DNA of 64,000 nt from Schizosaccharomyces osmophilus (lineage: Eukaryota > Ascomycota > Schizosaccharomycetes > Schizosaccharomycetales > Schizosaccharomycetaceae), in assembly GCF_027921745.1 (NCBI RefSeq), contig NC_079238.1, positions 5,208,001 to 5,272,000 on the forward strand, read 5' to 3'. The notes under the pieces are model-generated. The model worked only from the letters and a program-made list of their open reading frames with translations, searched no databases and had not been told where the DNA came from. A program made the translations under genes and the position numbers. Of this stretch, positions 11,958 to 24,156 are shown in pieces; position 1 is the first letter of the stretch, and every line of letters starts with the position of its first letter.

Positions 11958-14252
11958 ATGGCAAACTTTCTATCGAGACAGAATAGTTTTTTGGATGCTA
12001 CGCATTCTATATCAAACCAATCGCAGACGTCGGAAGTAGCAAACGAAGATGAAGCCTCCACCTTTGAAGAAAGAAAAGATGAACTATTCCATATGGATAC
12101 TGACCTCAATGAGTCCTTTTCAACCATGAATGACTCATGGCAACCAATGCAAGTGATTACAAGCTCCACGCCTGTGTTGGAAGATGAAGACCCGCTGAGT
12201 AGCTTCTCATGCCAGCCTGGTGAAATTACAAATCAAGAATTGTTGACAGATGCCCAATATACGCGTGTTTATCGAGACGAAAACGAAGACCAAAAGCATC
12301 AGCTTGATAGCAACGCTATGAAGGTACTCAGTATTAATGACAACGATCAAGATGAGTTAAACATGGAGAACCAAATGGGTGTCACTGAAGGTATTCTGAC
12401 TGAATCAGAAAAAATGGCATACGCTGGCGTATGCAGATTAGCAATAATGTTAATGGTTGATAATGTCGCTCAACTAACGTCTTTTTCTTGGTATCGAGGC
12501 GAATGCAAAAGCGCGCTTGAAAACATCATTGTTTGGGCCGACAAGGTTACCGAAAACTTGTATGAACATCTGGACATCTCTAAGGAAGAACGAAAAATGA
12601 TTGAAAATCTTCAGCGGCATTCTGTCTCGTTAGGAGACCTTGCCAAAATCCTTGTATCATCTAATCATGTAACTTCAACTTCAGACATTCTGGAAGATGA
12701 AGACTTAGTTGATGAAGCTGTTGCGTCAGATTTGAAGACATCTAAAGAAGTACGGATTGACGTTCGTTGGACTGTGATTTGTGATCTTTTCCTGGTGTTA
12801 ATATCCAAATCCATCTATGATGCTCGTTCACGTGTACTCTTATACTTTGTGGGCAAATTGTTGGGTTTAGACTCGTTGGAAATCACAAAGTTTGAGAAAT
12901 ACATAATTGAGACCATCGAAACTGATCATGTTAATGAATTAGACATGGGATCAAGCTCGAATAGTGAAGCTGTCGTCAAATTTCGTAAGAAATTTTCGAA
13001 ACGTCGCAAATATGTCTTGATGGGTTTGGCAGGTGTCGGTGGAGGTTTAGTCATTGGGCTCTCTTCTGGTCTTTTAGCTCCCTTTATTTCAGCTGGTATA
13101 GGAGCTGCATTTACTACTGTTGGCTTGGGTGGTGTCGCATCTTCAGGTTTCTTGGCTGGCGGAGGAAGCGCAGCTATAATTACCGTCGGGGGTGTTTTAT
13201 CTGGAACACATTTAGGAACCGCTGGAATGGCTCGTAGAAAAGCCGATGTCAAAACTTTTGAATTTCGGCCATTACATGCCAACGGACGTTCCAATGTTGT
13301 TGTAACCGTATCTGGGTGGATGTCAGGTAAAGAAGATGATGTGCGTTTGTCGTTTTCTTCCCTTGATCCAATAGTTGGCGATGTGTTTTCGGTTCTCTGG
13401 GAGCCTGAAGTGCTTGCGTCTGCTGGTCAGACGATGAACATTTTAGCTACCGAAGTTATGACCCAATCATTGCAACAAGTTTTGGGTTCCACGGTACTGG
13501 TATCATTGATGGGTGCAATCCAAGTTCCTTTAATTCTAACAAAACTGAGCTATTTAATAGATAATCCCTGGAACAACTCTTTGGATCGAGCCAAATCCAC
13601 TGGTCAATTGCTCGCCGATTTATTGTGCTATAGGTATTTAGGAGTCAGACCGGTAACCTTAGTAGGCTATTCATTAGGTGCTCGTGTGATATACTATTGT
13701 TTGAGAGAGTTAGAGAAGAAGAAAGAGTATAGTGTGGTGGAAAACGTGTATATCTTTGGTACTCCCGTTATCTTTAAGCGTTCTTCTTGGCTAAAAGCAA
13801 GTTCAGTTGTAGCCGGACGTTTTGTTAACGGCTTCAAGAAAAATGACTGGATCCTTGGTTATCTCTTTCGAGCTACTTCTGGTGGAATAGGACGCGTTGC
13901 TGGATTGAGAAGCATTGACGATATTCCTGGCATGGAAAATATTGATGTTACTGATTTAGTCCCAGGTCACTTAGCTTATCGAGAAGTTATGCCGGAGCTA
14001 TTGTCTTTAATTGGATTTGAGTTACTTAATGAAGAACCAGATCTTGTACAGGAACCAATACCTGAGTCTTTACAGGAGCGACAATCCGAGCTGCTTCATG
14101 AAGTTGAAGCGGAAGAGTGTCAAAAAAAGCAACAAGAGCTGATTGCTCATACTATGAAAGCGAAGGGACGTAAGTATACACCTGAAAGTACTTCTATTTA
14201 TCGTAGTCTAAAGAAATCTAAAAAGAAATGCGGTTCATCTTCGAAACCATAG
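11958..14252 (+). CDS. DUF726 family putative alpha/beta hydrolase (TMCO4-like)
   Basis: Single exon of 764 residues. The N-terminal 150 residues are acidic and likely disordered. A helical region and then a glycine/alanine-rich hydrophobic stretch (about residues 350-420) follow, which probably inserts in or hugs a membrane. The C-terminal half is a lipase-like alpha/beta hydrolase with the nucleophile elbow GYSLG, serine 572. DUF726 proteins include human TMCO4 and yeast Mil1, a clathrin-adaptor (AP-1 variant) interacting protein. The lysine-rich C-terminus is unusual for a membrane enzyme. It sits tandem to the G-patch gene and converges with atg24, as in S. pombe. Substrate unknown. Confidence 0.88.
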   Translation: MANFLSRQNSFLDATHSISNQSQTSEVANEDEASTFEERKDELFHMDTDLNESFSTMNDSWQPMQVITSSTPVLEDEDPLSSFSCQPGEITNQELLTDAQYTRVYRDENEDQKHQLDSNAMKVLSINDNDQDELNMENQMGVTEGILTESEKMAYAGVCRLAIMLMVDNVAQLTSFSWYRGECKSALENIIVWADKVTENLYEHLDISKEERKMIENLQRHSVSLGDLAKILVSSNHVTSTSDILEDEDLVDEAVASDLKTSKEVRIDVRWTVICDLFLVLISKSIYDARSRVLLYFVGKLLGLDSLEITKFEKYIIETIETDHVNELDMGSSSNSEAVVKFRKKFSKRRKYVLMGLAGVGGGLVIGLSSGLLAPFISAGIGAAFTTVGLGGVASSGFLAGGGSAAIITVGGVLSGTHLGTAGMARRKADVKTFEFRPLHANGRSNVVVTVSGWMSGKEDDVRLSFSSLDPIVGDVFSVLWEPEVLASAGQTMNILATEVMTQSLQQVLGSTVLVSLMGAIQVPLILTKLSYLIDNPWNNSLDRAKSTGQLLADLLCYRYLGVRPVTLVGYSLGARVIYYCLRELEKKKEYSVVENVYIFGTPVIFKRSSWLKASSVVAGRFVNGFKKNDWILGYLFRATSGGIGRVAGLRSIDDIPGMENIDVTDLVPGHLAYREVMPELLSLIGFELLNEEPDLVQEPIPESLQERQSELLHEVEAEECQKKQQELIAHTMKAKGRKYTPESTSIYRSLKKSKKKCGSSSKP

Positions 14253-14394
14253 GGACCAAATTAAAATCCCATAATACTTTAATTCGAAGCTTCTTACTAT
14301 TTAATTGTCACGATAATTGTAATGTGCATTAACTATAACTTGGTTTATAATCTAAAATTTCATAAGTTATCGTTCGATTGAAAAAAAAGTTTGG

Positions 14395-14409
14395 CATCAT
14401 CATCATCAT
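14395..14409 (+). repeat. (CAT)5 microsatellite
   Basis: Five exact CAT units in the spacer between the DUF726 gene and atg24. Confidence 0.8.
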
Positions 14410-14495
14410 AATAAATAGTTCAAAAGGTCAAGTCAGTCAAATACTTGTTGCACTTAACCCAACATGACAAAAAGAAGTAAAAACATCAACCTATA

Positions 14496-15817
14496 TCATT
14501 GCTTGGCGTGAAGCCATAGCTCCCGAATATTTGTAAAAAATTCGACATGGACGTTCGCGTAGTCATTAATTGCACTAAGCATCTCGCTTTGGCGGACATT
14601 ATCAAAAAGCTTTGTTTCCTCCCGAACACGTTGATTGAATGCTTCATGAACAATAGATGCTTCTTGAATAGCCTGCTCCACAGCCTGTAGTTCCGACTGA
14701 ACCTGCTCTAATCGCTTCAGCCGAGAATCATTGTGATCAACTCCACGCAAATCATCAAACGTTTTAGAAAAGCTAAATCCACTAGAGCCTCCGGAGGATA
14801 TTTTATCTCTATCTAAAGAGAGTTTTGATGAATATTCTTGCAATGCCTCTACATCCTGCTGCTTTTGGTCACGGCGTTTTAATAGTTCTTTGAGAGATTG
14901 GGCATAAGACTGGACATCTTTTATTGTGTCGAGTAAAAGAGTTAGCTTCTCGATCAAAAAAGAATACTCTTCGCCTGTTTTTTGAAGAGCTTGGTGTATA
15001 GACTCAACGGGAATTTCGAGTGTTTGGTCTAACGAAGCCAATCGATCAAACTGGGCAGAAACATCTTCGTAGTCAGTCTCGAGGGTTTTCTCAAGTCGAA
15101 CGATTCTTTGAATGGAGGTTTCGAGGTTAGAAATACCCAGCATGAACTGTTGCACATGATCCCGTTGAATATCGAATTCAGTAGGCTCTTCCTTGAGTTT
15201 CGAAAAGGCGTTAAGCAATGAGTCGGAAAACTCATCCAGCTTCGAGGTAGTGTTTAATTTTGGTTGAATGAAATAGCGAACATAGTTATTCCAGTTTGGG
15301 TTCTCCAAAAAGGCAATGAAGTGAGGAGAACGATGTAAAACCGGATGAAAAGCACAGCGAGTGATGTACCGATTCAAAAGGCTGGCCCTTCTGTTTATGA
15401 AGTTATCAGAAAATCGATTTCCTTTTATGTATTCTGAATAGTTATTAGCAAAAGGTTGAAATGATGCAAGGCAAGTGTACAATACATACCTAGTTTATGT
15501 TTAGCAGGAAGCGGTGGAACAACACAATCTTCATTCAATCGAGACAATATCTCTTGAAGCTTGACGAAATCAGAAAATCGACGTCGTACTTTACATTCTG
15601 GTCGTGTGAATAAGGGTGAATTCGTCTATCATATCATTGTTAGTATTTTTGTTGCAGGGATCAATTACTTAAAAACTACACCTACCTTTGTAATTATTAA
15701 ATAAGAGACGTGCGTGTCGCGTGAACCTTGAAGCTCCTTCCTGGGTTCTGTTACGAAACATTCTAAAAAGGGAGTTGAAATGGGAGCAGGGTTCTCTGAC
15801 TCAGTAGAGTTTAACAT
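14496..15817 (-). CDS. atg24: Sorting nexin Atg24 (Snx4 family), PX-BAR
   Basis: Three exons, 15817-15686, 15625-15490 and 15433-14496, encode 401 residues, the same length I recall for S. pombe Atg24. Exons 1-2 hold the PX domain, including the phosphoinositide-binding RRRFSDFVKLQEIL helix and a proline-rich VVPPLPAKHKL. The join to exon 3 completes it with NRRASLLNRYI. The remainder is a coiled-coil BAR domain (about residues 150-400). Snx4/Atg24 binds PI3P on endosomes, forms BAR heterodimers, and is needed for endosome-to-Golgi recycling and selective autophagy such as mitophagy. It converges with the DUF726 gene. Confidence 0.93.
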
Positions 15818-18361
15818 AGAAAAAGACGAATTTAGGTGATAGGAATATGGATTACCAAACTATTTAATTCGACAAGATGCTCAAAGGCCGCAAATAGGGT
15901 ACTTATCACAAACGTATTCAAGGGGAGAGAGAAATAAACTCGCTATGAGACAACAAGGAATTACTGTTCCTTCAAAAGCTGTATGATGAATAAAAAAGTC
16001 AAATGCCTAGCCGTAACTTGTATGGGAGCAGAAGTTACGATTCGAGTAGTATATGAGGATTATTCGGTACTAAGAAATGTACATGCGGTTCAGGATATGT
16101 TGAGACAGGATTTTAGTAAAAATAACTTGTTTTTCTCAGAAAGGATGCCAAAACTGAGCTTGTTAAGAGATAGCGTTGAATGCGAGGTTGGTTCTAGTTT
16201 CCTTGGTATATGTGATAGATGAGAAGAAAGCTCGAGCAGGCTGAAGAAGTTGAAAAGAAGTTTAGAATCAATGGAAATCCGAGAATCCCCCGAAAAAAAG
16301 AAAATTTGGTTTTGAAACAAATTTCTTATTCTTGTATGTATGTGGTGGTTGAATTGTCAGAGTCGTTAGAAGGGATGGATACCAATAGTATTGGTAAGAA
16401 AGTGTTTGAAGTATATTTTAATTAATCAAAGAATGAATAAAAGTTAAAAAGGTATCTACTCAATGACTATGGCAGGTCTAATGTCATTTCCTATTGATGG
16501 TTCAAGTCTTTTCCATCGATTATGCCTAGCGAAGATCAAACAGCTATGTGTTCCGAAACAACTTTCTAGCTTTCTACAGATAATTTTCTAAATCCAAATT
16601 CTTCAGATCGAAATGTTACCAAATTCTTACTGTGTGTACCTTCAGTCTGTTGATACCCTTATTTCTAAGGACTTGTAAATATTGTTAAGTAAAGCTCCTT
16701 CTATTAGAAATCAAATTTCGCAAAACAAAAATTTTCGTTCTTTTGTATTTAATCGGATTAGTTGTTGTTCCCTGTGCTTCATCTCATGAATTATTCACCT
16801 ACCGCAAGGGCTGAAATATTAGTTTGCAACAAAGGTTTGCTGGTTCTCTACAAATCCATTTTTATTTTTATTTATTTTCAATTTATATTTGTTTGATAAG
16901 TTACTTAGTTTTGTGCTTTCAATGACCAAAATAATATGTAAACAAAGGAACTTCGCGTACGTAAATATAAACAAATAAATACGTAAGAGATCGGGTTGTT
17001 TACATGAATAAAAACATGTAGAACATGAGTTGATGTTAATATAAAGAAAAAGAGAGAAATTAAGAGGAAATAATCCGAAAGATGCTCACGAAGTTTGCCT
17101 GGTTTCGTTCGTTTATGATGAACGAGGTAGAAATTAAGAAGGCGAATATATTCTTGTCACAGGATTTCATTTTCTTCAATACTAGATGTCAAAGAATTGT
17201 GCACTATAAAAGTATAGTACTGGTTTTCTATTGAATAGATTTTTTCAGTTTTGATGCTAGATGAAAGTAGGAGGGTTTCCTATATAGGAACTACTGTATG
17301 ATACTCTAAAAAGAAAGATTGAAGATTTGCAAAACTAAAAATAAACAGAAATTAGAGTAATAATCAATAAATGCAACCTCGTCGTACTGGCCTAACCAAA
17401 AGAGTATTGAAGAAATACGAAAGACGATAGAGGTTTATCAGTACCGAAATACCTGTCCAGTGGTAGCTTCCACAAAAAAGACTGATTTTAGCAAAATAAA
17501 AAGGTAACTCCATGCCTTTGGTCCAACAGTAATGAATGCGGAATCCTGTTTCTCGTGTTCAAATCGCCTATTATTGTCCGTTACAATAATACACATCGCA
17601 TTAATGGAAAAAATAATATGATAATAGGAATGTTTGTAATAAAACATTTCTAACTGTGTTTCCAACTCGAAAATAACGAAAGAAATTCTCTTTTAAATTT
17701 GTTGCAAAGAAAATGAGTCATCTCTGAGCTTCAGATCTACCACCTTAACCGAGTTTTTCGTATTAAACGCTCACATTCTGGGTACAGAGAGCAAGCAAAT
17801 AAATACTTGCTGAGAGATTACAAGACTTTTAAATTGATACAGAAGAGACGTGTACAATTGCTAGTGAGTGCAGCTAGATGTAGATTCTATAAAGGCAAAC
17901 AGGGTATGTGAGAACATTTCTCTTTCATTGTATGACTCCAGAAGTCGTCAAAATTAGCCGATGAAAGAGAATAAAAAGAGATTAGAAAAAGGAGCTCCAT
18001 TACTAAAGAGCAGCTGCTTTCCCATGCCTTTTCTGGTACCTGTAAACAAACGTTGGAAAGAACGAAAGTATGATTTTTGGAGATATCATCAAATGAAAAT
18101 TTCATAATGATTGATATTTTTTAATTGTTTCTTCATCTTTCATCTTGAATATCTTTCTCTGAACAAAACAAAAGCAATAAATGAAAGTTAAAAAAATGCG
18201 ATTCCATCCAACAGAACCACTTCAAAAACAATTTCGTTTTTTAACAAATGTTGGTTTCTAGTAAATAATAAAAATAAAAAAAAGAAAGGACTTGAACTCT
18301 GGTTTGCATCTACGTAGCTTGCTCGACTTAACCAAACGCTTTCTTAAACGTTCAGAGGTTC
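15818..18361. other. 2.5 kb intergenic region atg24/pyridoxal kinase
   Basis: Divergent promoter region, far longer than most spacers here. It contains two small ORFs on the + strand (15983-16222 and 16219-16425) overlapping by ATGA, with no recognisable domain, and long AT-rich stretches with TAAATA-like tracts around 16860-17080. No tRNA or transposon features seen. Confidence 0.5.
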
Positions 18362-19495
18362 ATGGATCTACTAGAAACGAAACGCATTTTGGCTGTTCAG
18401 GTAAGTTTTTGATTGTAGGGTATCAAAAACTAACTAAAAAGTCATCGGTTTGTCACGGTTACGTTGGTAATCGTTCTGCTACATTTCCATTGCAACTTTT
18501 GGGCTGGGATGTGGATGTTATACCCACCGTAGAGTTGTCAAACCATGCAGGTCTGTTCCTACGACAACATGTCTCTACATGAAATCTGACTTTCGCCAGG
18601 CTACCCAATTGTCAAAGGAAGAACTTTGGATGCTGCTCACATTATGGACTTGTACGAAGGCGTAAGCCTTGCTAACCCAAATGGATACGATTGCCTTTTG
18701 ACAGGCTATTCCAGAGGAAAAGAATGTGTAGAAACCATTTTTCAAATCGCTAAACTTGTAAAAGCGAAAAACCCAAATGCCATTTGGGGTACGATATTTG
18801 GAAATTACGTTTATGATTGATCAATATACTAACCTTTAATTTTCTTTAGTATTAGATCCTGTCCTAGGAGATAATGGAAAACTTTATGTCGAAGAAGCAA
18901 TACTTCCTTTATATCGTTCCATGCTGCCTTACGCAGATTTAATCACGCCCAATGGATTTGAAGCTGAGTATGGGGTTTGTTATTTTCTATAATAATCTAA
19001 CAGCTGTTTATTAGGGTTTTGACAGAGATGCCCGTAAACTCATTAGCGTCTGCCTATGACTGTGTTCAGGTTTTGCACGAGATGTACCATATCAAACACG
19101 TCGTAATTTCCTCATTCTTGGCAATAGAAGGAAACGTTTGGAAACTTTATTGTTTTGCTTCTTCAATTGGTTCGAAGCCCTTTTATGTGAAGATTCCATT
19201 CATTGAAGGCTTCTTCTGCGGTACCGGTGATTTATTAACAGCTCTGCTTGCAGCTCATATCGCTTCCAATGAATTTAAAGAAGATTCTGATTCATTTAAG
19301 AGAGCAATTGAAGTTTCCTTAAGCTCAGTTCATGAAGTCGTGCAACGAACCGCTTCTCGGGTCGAGTCTTTGAATGTGAAAGAGTATCATCCAGCATACT
19401 CGGAGCTTTCAATCGTGAAAAGTCAACATAGCATTCTTTCTCCTTCATTCCCATTGTTTGGAGTTTATTTCGATAGATCTCAAAACGCCGTATAA
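18362..19495 (+). CDS. Pyridoxal (pyridoxine, pyridoxamine) kinase
   Basis: Five exons, 18362-18400, 18442-18550, 18600-18788, 18850-18967, 19015-19495, give 311 residues. The enzyme phosphorylates B6 vitamers with ATP to feed the PLP pool. Seen motifs: N-terminal [20 protein letters not shown], the substrate-loop [34 protein letters not shown], and the catalytic [10 protein letters not shown] near the C-terminus (ribokinase-fold GTGD aspartate). The exon 4/5 join uses donor GTATGG and gives [13 protein letters not shown], aligning without gap to the S. pombe form as I remember it. The donor of intron 2, GTCTGT, is unusual but the only one that keeps GYP in frame. The orthologue is S. cerevisiae BUD16. 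It is tandem with arc2. Confidence 0.92.
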
Positions 19496-19723
19496 AGGCA
19501 ATCTTTTCCCAAAAAAAGGATTTCTACTCACTTTTACTTTCTTGGTTTTGTCTACGAATAACTTCCTACTTTATTTTTGAACTACACTAACTATAAAACA
19601 ATTTATTTTATAATTTATATTAAATTTATGAGACTTTCACTTCCTTCTTCTTACGTTTCATCTCTTGTATAACCTATGATGACTTCCCATACCTACCAAG
19701 TCTAACCCAGCTTACCATCCGCC

Positions 19724-20724
19724 ATGCTATCGTTAGACTATAACAACAGATTCATTCACGATATTCTGACAGAACGGTTTCAAACGTAAGCTTATAATTA
19801 AAACATTCTGAAAGCTAACCTATAAGTGGAAATCCGTCGTCAATTGATCAAGTTGTCACGGATTTCGACGGAGTGACCTTTCATATCTCAACTCCCGAGT
19901 CAAAAACGAAAATATTAATTAGTTTGTATATGAAATGCTTCTCCGAACTGGTTAATTACGGCACTTTGGGTCTACTCAACCAAATTTACGGCCCTTACGT
20001 CCATAACCCTGTTGAGAGTGGATACAACTTTAGTATCGTTATTGACTTGGAGCAATTACCTTCTACCCAAGAGGAAAGAGAGCAACTGATTATTTCTGCT
20101 TCTTTATTAAAGCGTAACGCCCTCGCAGCTCCATTCCATGGTGCCTTTGCTAAGCAAGCCGAGTTGGCCGAAATCGTAAAGAAAGACCCCGAAAACATTG
20201 TTTTGGTGAACAAGAAGTCAGTTGCTGAAAATTATATGGCTATCCATTATCGTGATGAGGAAATGATTATCTTATGGCCCGAGCACGATCGAGTTACTGT
20301 GGTCTTTTCCACCAAGTTTTTGGAAGAAGCAGACAGAATATTTGGCAAAGTATTTTTACAAGAGTTCGTAGATGCGCGTCGCCGCCCTTCTATCCAAACT
20401 GCTCCACAAGTGTTGTTCTCGTACCGTGATCCTCCTTTGGAAATCCGCAATGTTGGTGGAATAAAAAACGAGCACGACGACACTGGATTCGTAACCTTTG
20501 TCTTATTTGAGCGTCATTTCACCCCCCAAGTCCGGGAAGACTGTATTTCGCACATTCAAATTTTCCGCAATACATTACATTATCACATCAAGGCATCCAA
20601 GGCCTACATGCATCAGCGCATGCGTAAGCGTGTTGCAGACTTCCAAAAAGTACTAAACCGTGCTAAACCTGATGTGAAAATGGAAAGAAAAACTGCCAGC
20701 GGTCGATCCTTTGCGCATGCTTAA
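19724..20724 (+). CDS. arc2: Arp2/3 complex subunit 2 (ARPC2, Arc34)
   Basis: Two exons, 19724-19785 and 19827-20724, encode 319 residues. The first exon (20 codons) was found by matching the family N-terminus: LSLDYNNRFIHDILTERFQ, then TGNPSS across a 41-base intron (GTAAGC donor, CTAAC branch). The body matches human ARPC2 nearly end to end: DFDGVTFHIS, VNPESGYN-like NPVESGYNFS, DRVTVVFSTKF, TAPQVLFSYRDPPLE, TFVLFERH, and the C-terminal helix HIKASKAYMHQRMR through RAKPD. ARPC2 and ARPC4 form the core that contacts the mother filament. In fission yeast the complex builds endocytic actin patches. It is tandem after the pyridoxal kinase. Confidence 0.96.
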
Positions 20725-21318
20725 AGGACGGATAACGCCTATTCAAAAACTGATTCTCATCACTTTTTGTATTATCCTGTTGTCCTTGTGGAAGCAGTTC
20801 AAGAAAAAACCACAAGCTAATAAGCTTCTACTACGTTATAGTTTACCTTTCCACGAATTTTGATTATGCGCTTATGTATTATGTGACTGGATTCTTTCTT
20901 TCTAATGAATTATTTCCGTCAACCCTTGATTGTAGAGTATTTGCTTCTCTACATGATGTGCGTATAGATTGAAATAAATCCAACGTCGTTTTTATTTTAC
21001 TTGAAACAGATGTAATTGAGTACGATTTGTATAATTGAGTATAAAAGAAATTTTTTCTTCTTGCTTACTTACACACAAAAAGAATGTACATGCCGTCAAG
21101 GGAATACTTATGCTCTCATTTATACTCACATTTGAAAAGAAAGAAATGAGTTGTAGATTTGATATTAGAACAACCATTGCAAAACACCCATTAAAACATT
21201 GTATAATGAACCATGAAAAACACTATTATTCTCTTCTCATTATCGGTTGATAAATACATATTTTATGTCCAAAACGCCTGCCTGTAGATTGTTGATCGTA
21301 CAACCGTGTTAAGCAACT
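20725..21318. other. Convergent intergenic region arc2/eaf6
   Basis: 594 bases with two 3' ends. No gene, RNA or repeat recognised. Confidence 0.55.
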
Positions 21319-21873
21319 CTACATTTCACGAAAAGAAAGCCGACGGCGATTATCTGCTGCATTTGCCTCATATTTACGCTTTCTCCTCCTGCTTGTTTCT
21401 GTGGAGTCATCTAGATCGTAATTCACAGAACGAGCATTGGGACTGGTAAGAGAAGACAGAGAAAATAAGCGATCTGATTCTACATATTCCGAGCGACGCC
21501 GTAAATTTGTTCCAGTCGCTTTCAGTAATCCATCGAAGCCACGGATTATGTTTCCTGTCCCAGATGTTTTTTCAAGATAGTTTCCCTCTAGCTGATACAA
21601 GGAGTCCTCAATGTCCATCAAGGAAGTCTCCAGGTCATGACGCTTTCCAAGCATATCATGTAATTCCTTTTTACAACTTTCATAGTAGGAGGGATTGGCG
21701 ATTTCATCCTGCACATTTTCTTGGTTAGTTTTGTCAAAAGGAAATATGCTATAGAGAACTTTCAAAGGGAAAAATATCCACGGTCGTTTCGTTTGACCGT
21801 TTTGAATTTATGAAAGAAAATTGTTAGTATTTCTACTTACAGATTCCTTGGCTTTTGTATTGGAATCAGACAT
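21319..21873 (-). CDS. eaf6: NuA4 histone acetyltransferase subunit Eaf6
   Basis: Two exons, 21873-21841 (11 codons) and 21708-21319, give 140 residues. The intron (132 bases) begins GTAAGT and ends with CTAAC and GTGCAG. The core is the NuA4/EAF6 coiled coil, about residues 15-60, with the helix [18 protein letters not shown] and the family's [20 protein letters not shown] basic, serine-rich C-terminus follows (RRRKRKYEA). Eaf6 is a small scaffold in NuA4 and, in fission yeast, Mst2 acetyltransferase complexes. An alternative acceptor upstream would add hydrophobic residues not expected in the family, so I prefer the one given. It is divergent from cdc16. Confidence 0.88.
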
Positions 21874-22882
21874 TGCTATACAATGTTGGACACAGTCAGT
21901 CCTAAACTTCAAGACAAATCTAATTCCTAAAATATTATTTCAAACAGATTTTAAAAGGAATCTACTTCTCTACACTCCCTTTCCCCTTCTTATACAGTTT
22001 CGTTGGTGTTTTGAGGTACTTGACTTAAAGAAAAGAATATGATATCGTAGTAAAACAAAAACAAATATGTCGTTCTTTGCCAGAATATTTCGATAGAAGC
22101 ATAATGATTTAAATAGAAAATGTGTTTTCTCATGGAATTTGCCCCCTGAAGCTTTGTAGTCCATGATTTCCAAAAAGGTTTGCTGAACGAATCCAAGTCA
22201 TTTTCAGGTCTGTCGTTTTCGTAGTAGAATCAAATTACCAAGAGAATTAGAGTAAACGACGGGAATTGAAGTTTTTCAGTCTTTATTTTCTTTTGGTTCC
22301 ATTACGAGCAATCGCGCTTGGCCATCCTGAATTGATTCCTATCAGACCAGTGCTCATATTGACCACAAGGATCAAAGGTTCTTTCAAAAAATTTGAACAT
22401 TTATAAAAAAAAAACTTATACTTAACGGTGAAACTTTACAAGCTTCATATAGTCCTCTGGGGAGTAGCTAAAGATTGACATACAATTGTCCCGTGAATTG
22501 CACGAGTCAGCTTTGCGAGGAAGGAAGAAATAGTCATGATGGTTGTATTTTTCAATAAAAATTGAGTGGGTAGCTCGTAGGGACGATGCTTGTAAGGACA
22601 AGCATCATGATGTAGAACCGTATAACAAGAATCATGAACAAGAAAAACACGGTCGTTGTCGATGTTTTAAAAGTTTAAGCATTTTCGGAGTATTTCTACA
22701 CACAGTTTTCTCGTGAAATTCATTCAGCTAGACACGGAACACTTGCAGCCTTTTCTTCCTCTCATCCAATGCATTCAATTTGACTTTTGGAACCAGATTA
22801 CAGCATATCCATCCATTCTTTTATATGAAACTATTTCAATCACTCATTGCATTTTAATATTCCTCCTATTTTTCCTTCCTAC
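21874..22882. other. Divergent intergenic region eaf6/cdc16
   Basis: 1.0 kb, AT-rich, with both promoters. Nothing further recognised. Confidence 0.5.
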
Positions 22883-24156
22883 ATGCCTGCTATAGATACA
22901 AAACGTCTTTTGCGTTTGTTGCCGAAATCGAAAGAAGAACACTCAGAATGTGTCTCCCGACTACGATATGAGGTGATGTTAGACAAAATAGAATCCGACG
23001 CAGATGGAAATTCTCATGTACGTCCATACATTTGGAGCATCTTGTTAAACTCTCCCCCTCGTAGTGCTGATGAGTACATACACTACGTTCGTCAGGGCCC
23101 TTCTCCCATGGCTCAGAAAATACAAAATGATGTCTCTAGAACCTTAGTTGTTGAAGCAAGGTTCCACTCCCGCGTATCCCAATCTTCCCTATCCCGTATA
23201 TTGAATGCCTATGTTTGGAAGCGAGGCGCCATCTACGTCCAAGGAATGAACGTACTCGCTTCTCCTTTTTTGTACGTTTGCAAAAGCGAAAGCCAAGCAT
23301 TTCACCATTTGGATCGGCTCTTACAGCGTGAGTGCCCTCAATACGTTTTGCCCAATATTGATGGAGTTCATAGAGGAGCCAAGGTACGTGCGCCTTTTTT
23401 ACTGTACTAGATTTTAAACATCTAAAAATTTGAAAACAAGGATATTTATTAACTGATAATAGCTTCTTGATAAATGCCTCGAAACGGTTGACTATCCTCT
23501 TTACTCTCATCTTTTTTCTAAAGGCTTAACTGCCAAACTATATGCTTTACCTTGTATGTAAAAAAAGAAGAAAATCCTCTTTTTTTCCAGTCAAAAAGAG
23601 AGTGAATCTTTTCGTACTGTTTACGCTCTTTCTACTAACATTCTAGCCATTCTTACTTTGAGCGCATGCACTGCACCTCTTACAGAAGCGCTAGCAATTT
23701 GGGACTTTTTGTTTGCTTACGGAACCCATCTTAATATTCTATGTGTTATTGCACAATTACTTCTTTTTCGCGACCAACTGATCAATCATTCAAGGTACGG
23801 AAATAAACAACCCAGTGATCGTTAAAAGGCAAATACCTCCTCAACGTGCTTCTGCATAAGAAAGAAAAAAAAAAGTATTATTTATTCTTCATTCACCTCA
23901 TCAAATGCCTCCAGCTTTTTGTTTTTTCTTCACTTCAGATCACTGGTTTTCGTTATCGTTTTTTTACACATGCTAACAATCTAGCCCAATGCATCTTTTA
24001 CGTACTTTTCCTGAATTAGACGCTGAAAAGATAACGGGACTTACTGTTGTCCTTATAACTAAAATACCGCAGGAACTTTATAATCTATTAGCGCGCCATT
24101 CCTGGGATCCGGAAGCAGGGATAGTAATCGATCGTTTAGAACCAAATCGGCATTAG
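22883..24156 (+). CDS. cdc16: Two-component GAP subunit Cdc16 (TBC domain), septation initiation network
   Basis: Four exons, 22883-23383, 23463-23553, 23647-23794, 23985-24156, encode 303 residues (S. pombe Cdc16 is about 299). It is essentially one TBC domain. The arginine-finger motif IxxDxxR is present as IQNDVSR (residues 80-86) and the glutamine finger as YVQGMN (118-123). The downstream exons add YPLYSHLF, LYALPSIL, IWDFLFAYG and a C-terminal helix, ELYNLLARHSWD. With Byr4, Cdc16 restrains the GTPase Spg1 at spindle pole bodies; loss gives repeated septation. Intron 3 (190 bases) is the longest in this gene. The stop codon overlaps the HomolE box of rps13 downstream. Confidence 0.94.

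Noticed and set aside
12926-13294. Proline-rich minus-strand ORF
   Set aside because: Shadow of the glycine-rich segment of the DUF726 protein read on the other strand.
17550-17567. B-box-like GTGTTCAAATCGCC
   Set aside because: No cloverleaf can be drawn with the upstream sequence.
18282-18350. tRNA-like stretch on the minus strand (A-box-like TGGTTAAGTCG, B-box-like GAGTTCAAGTCC, T-run after)
   Set aside because: The T-arm does not pair (only the last base pair forms), no anticodon arm fits, and it overlaps the pyridoxal kinase 5' region.
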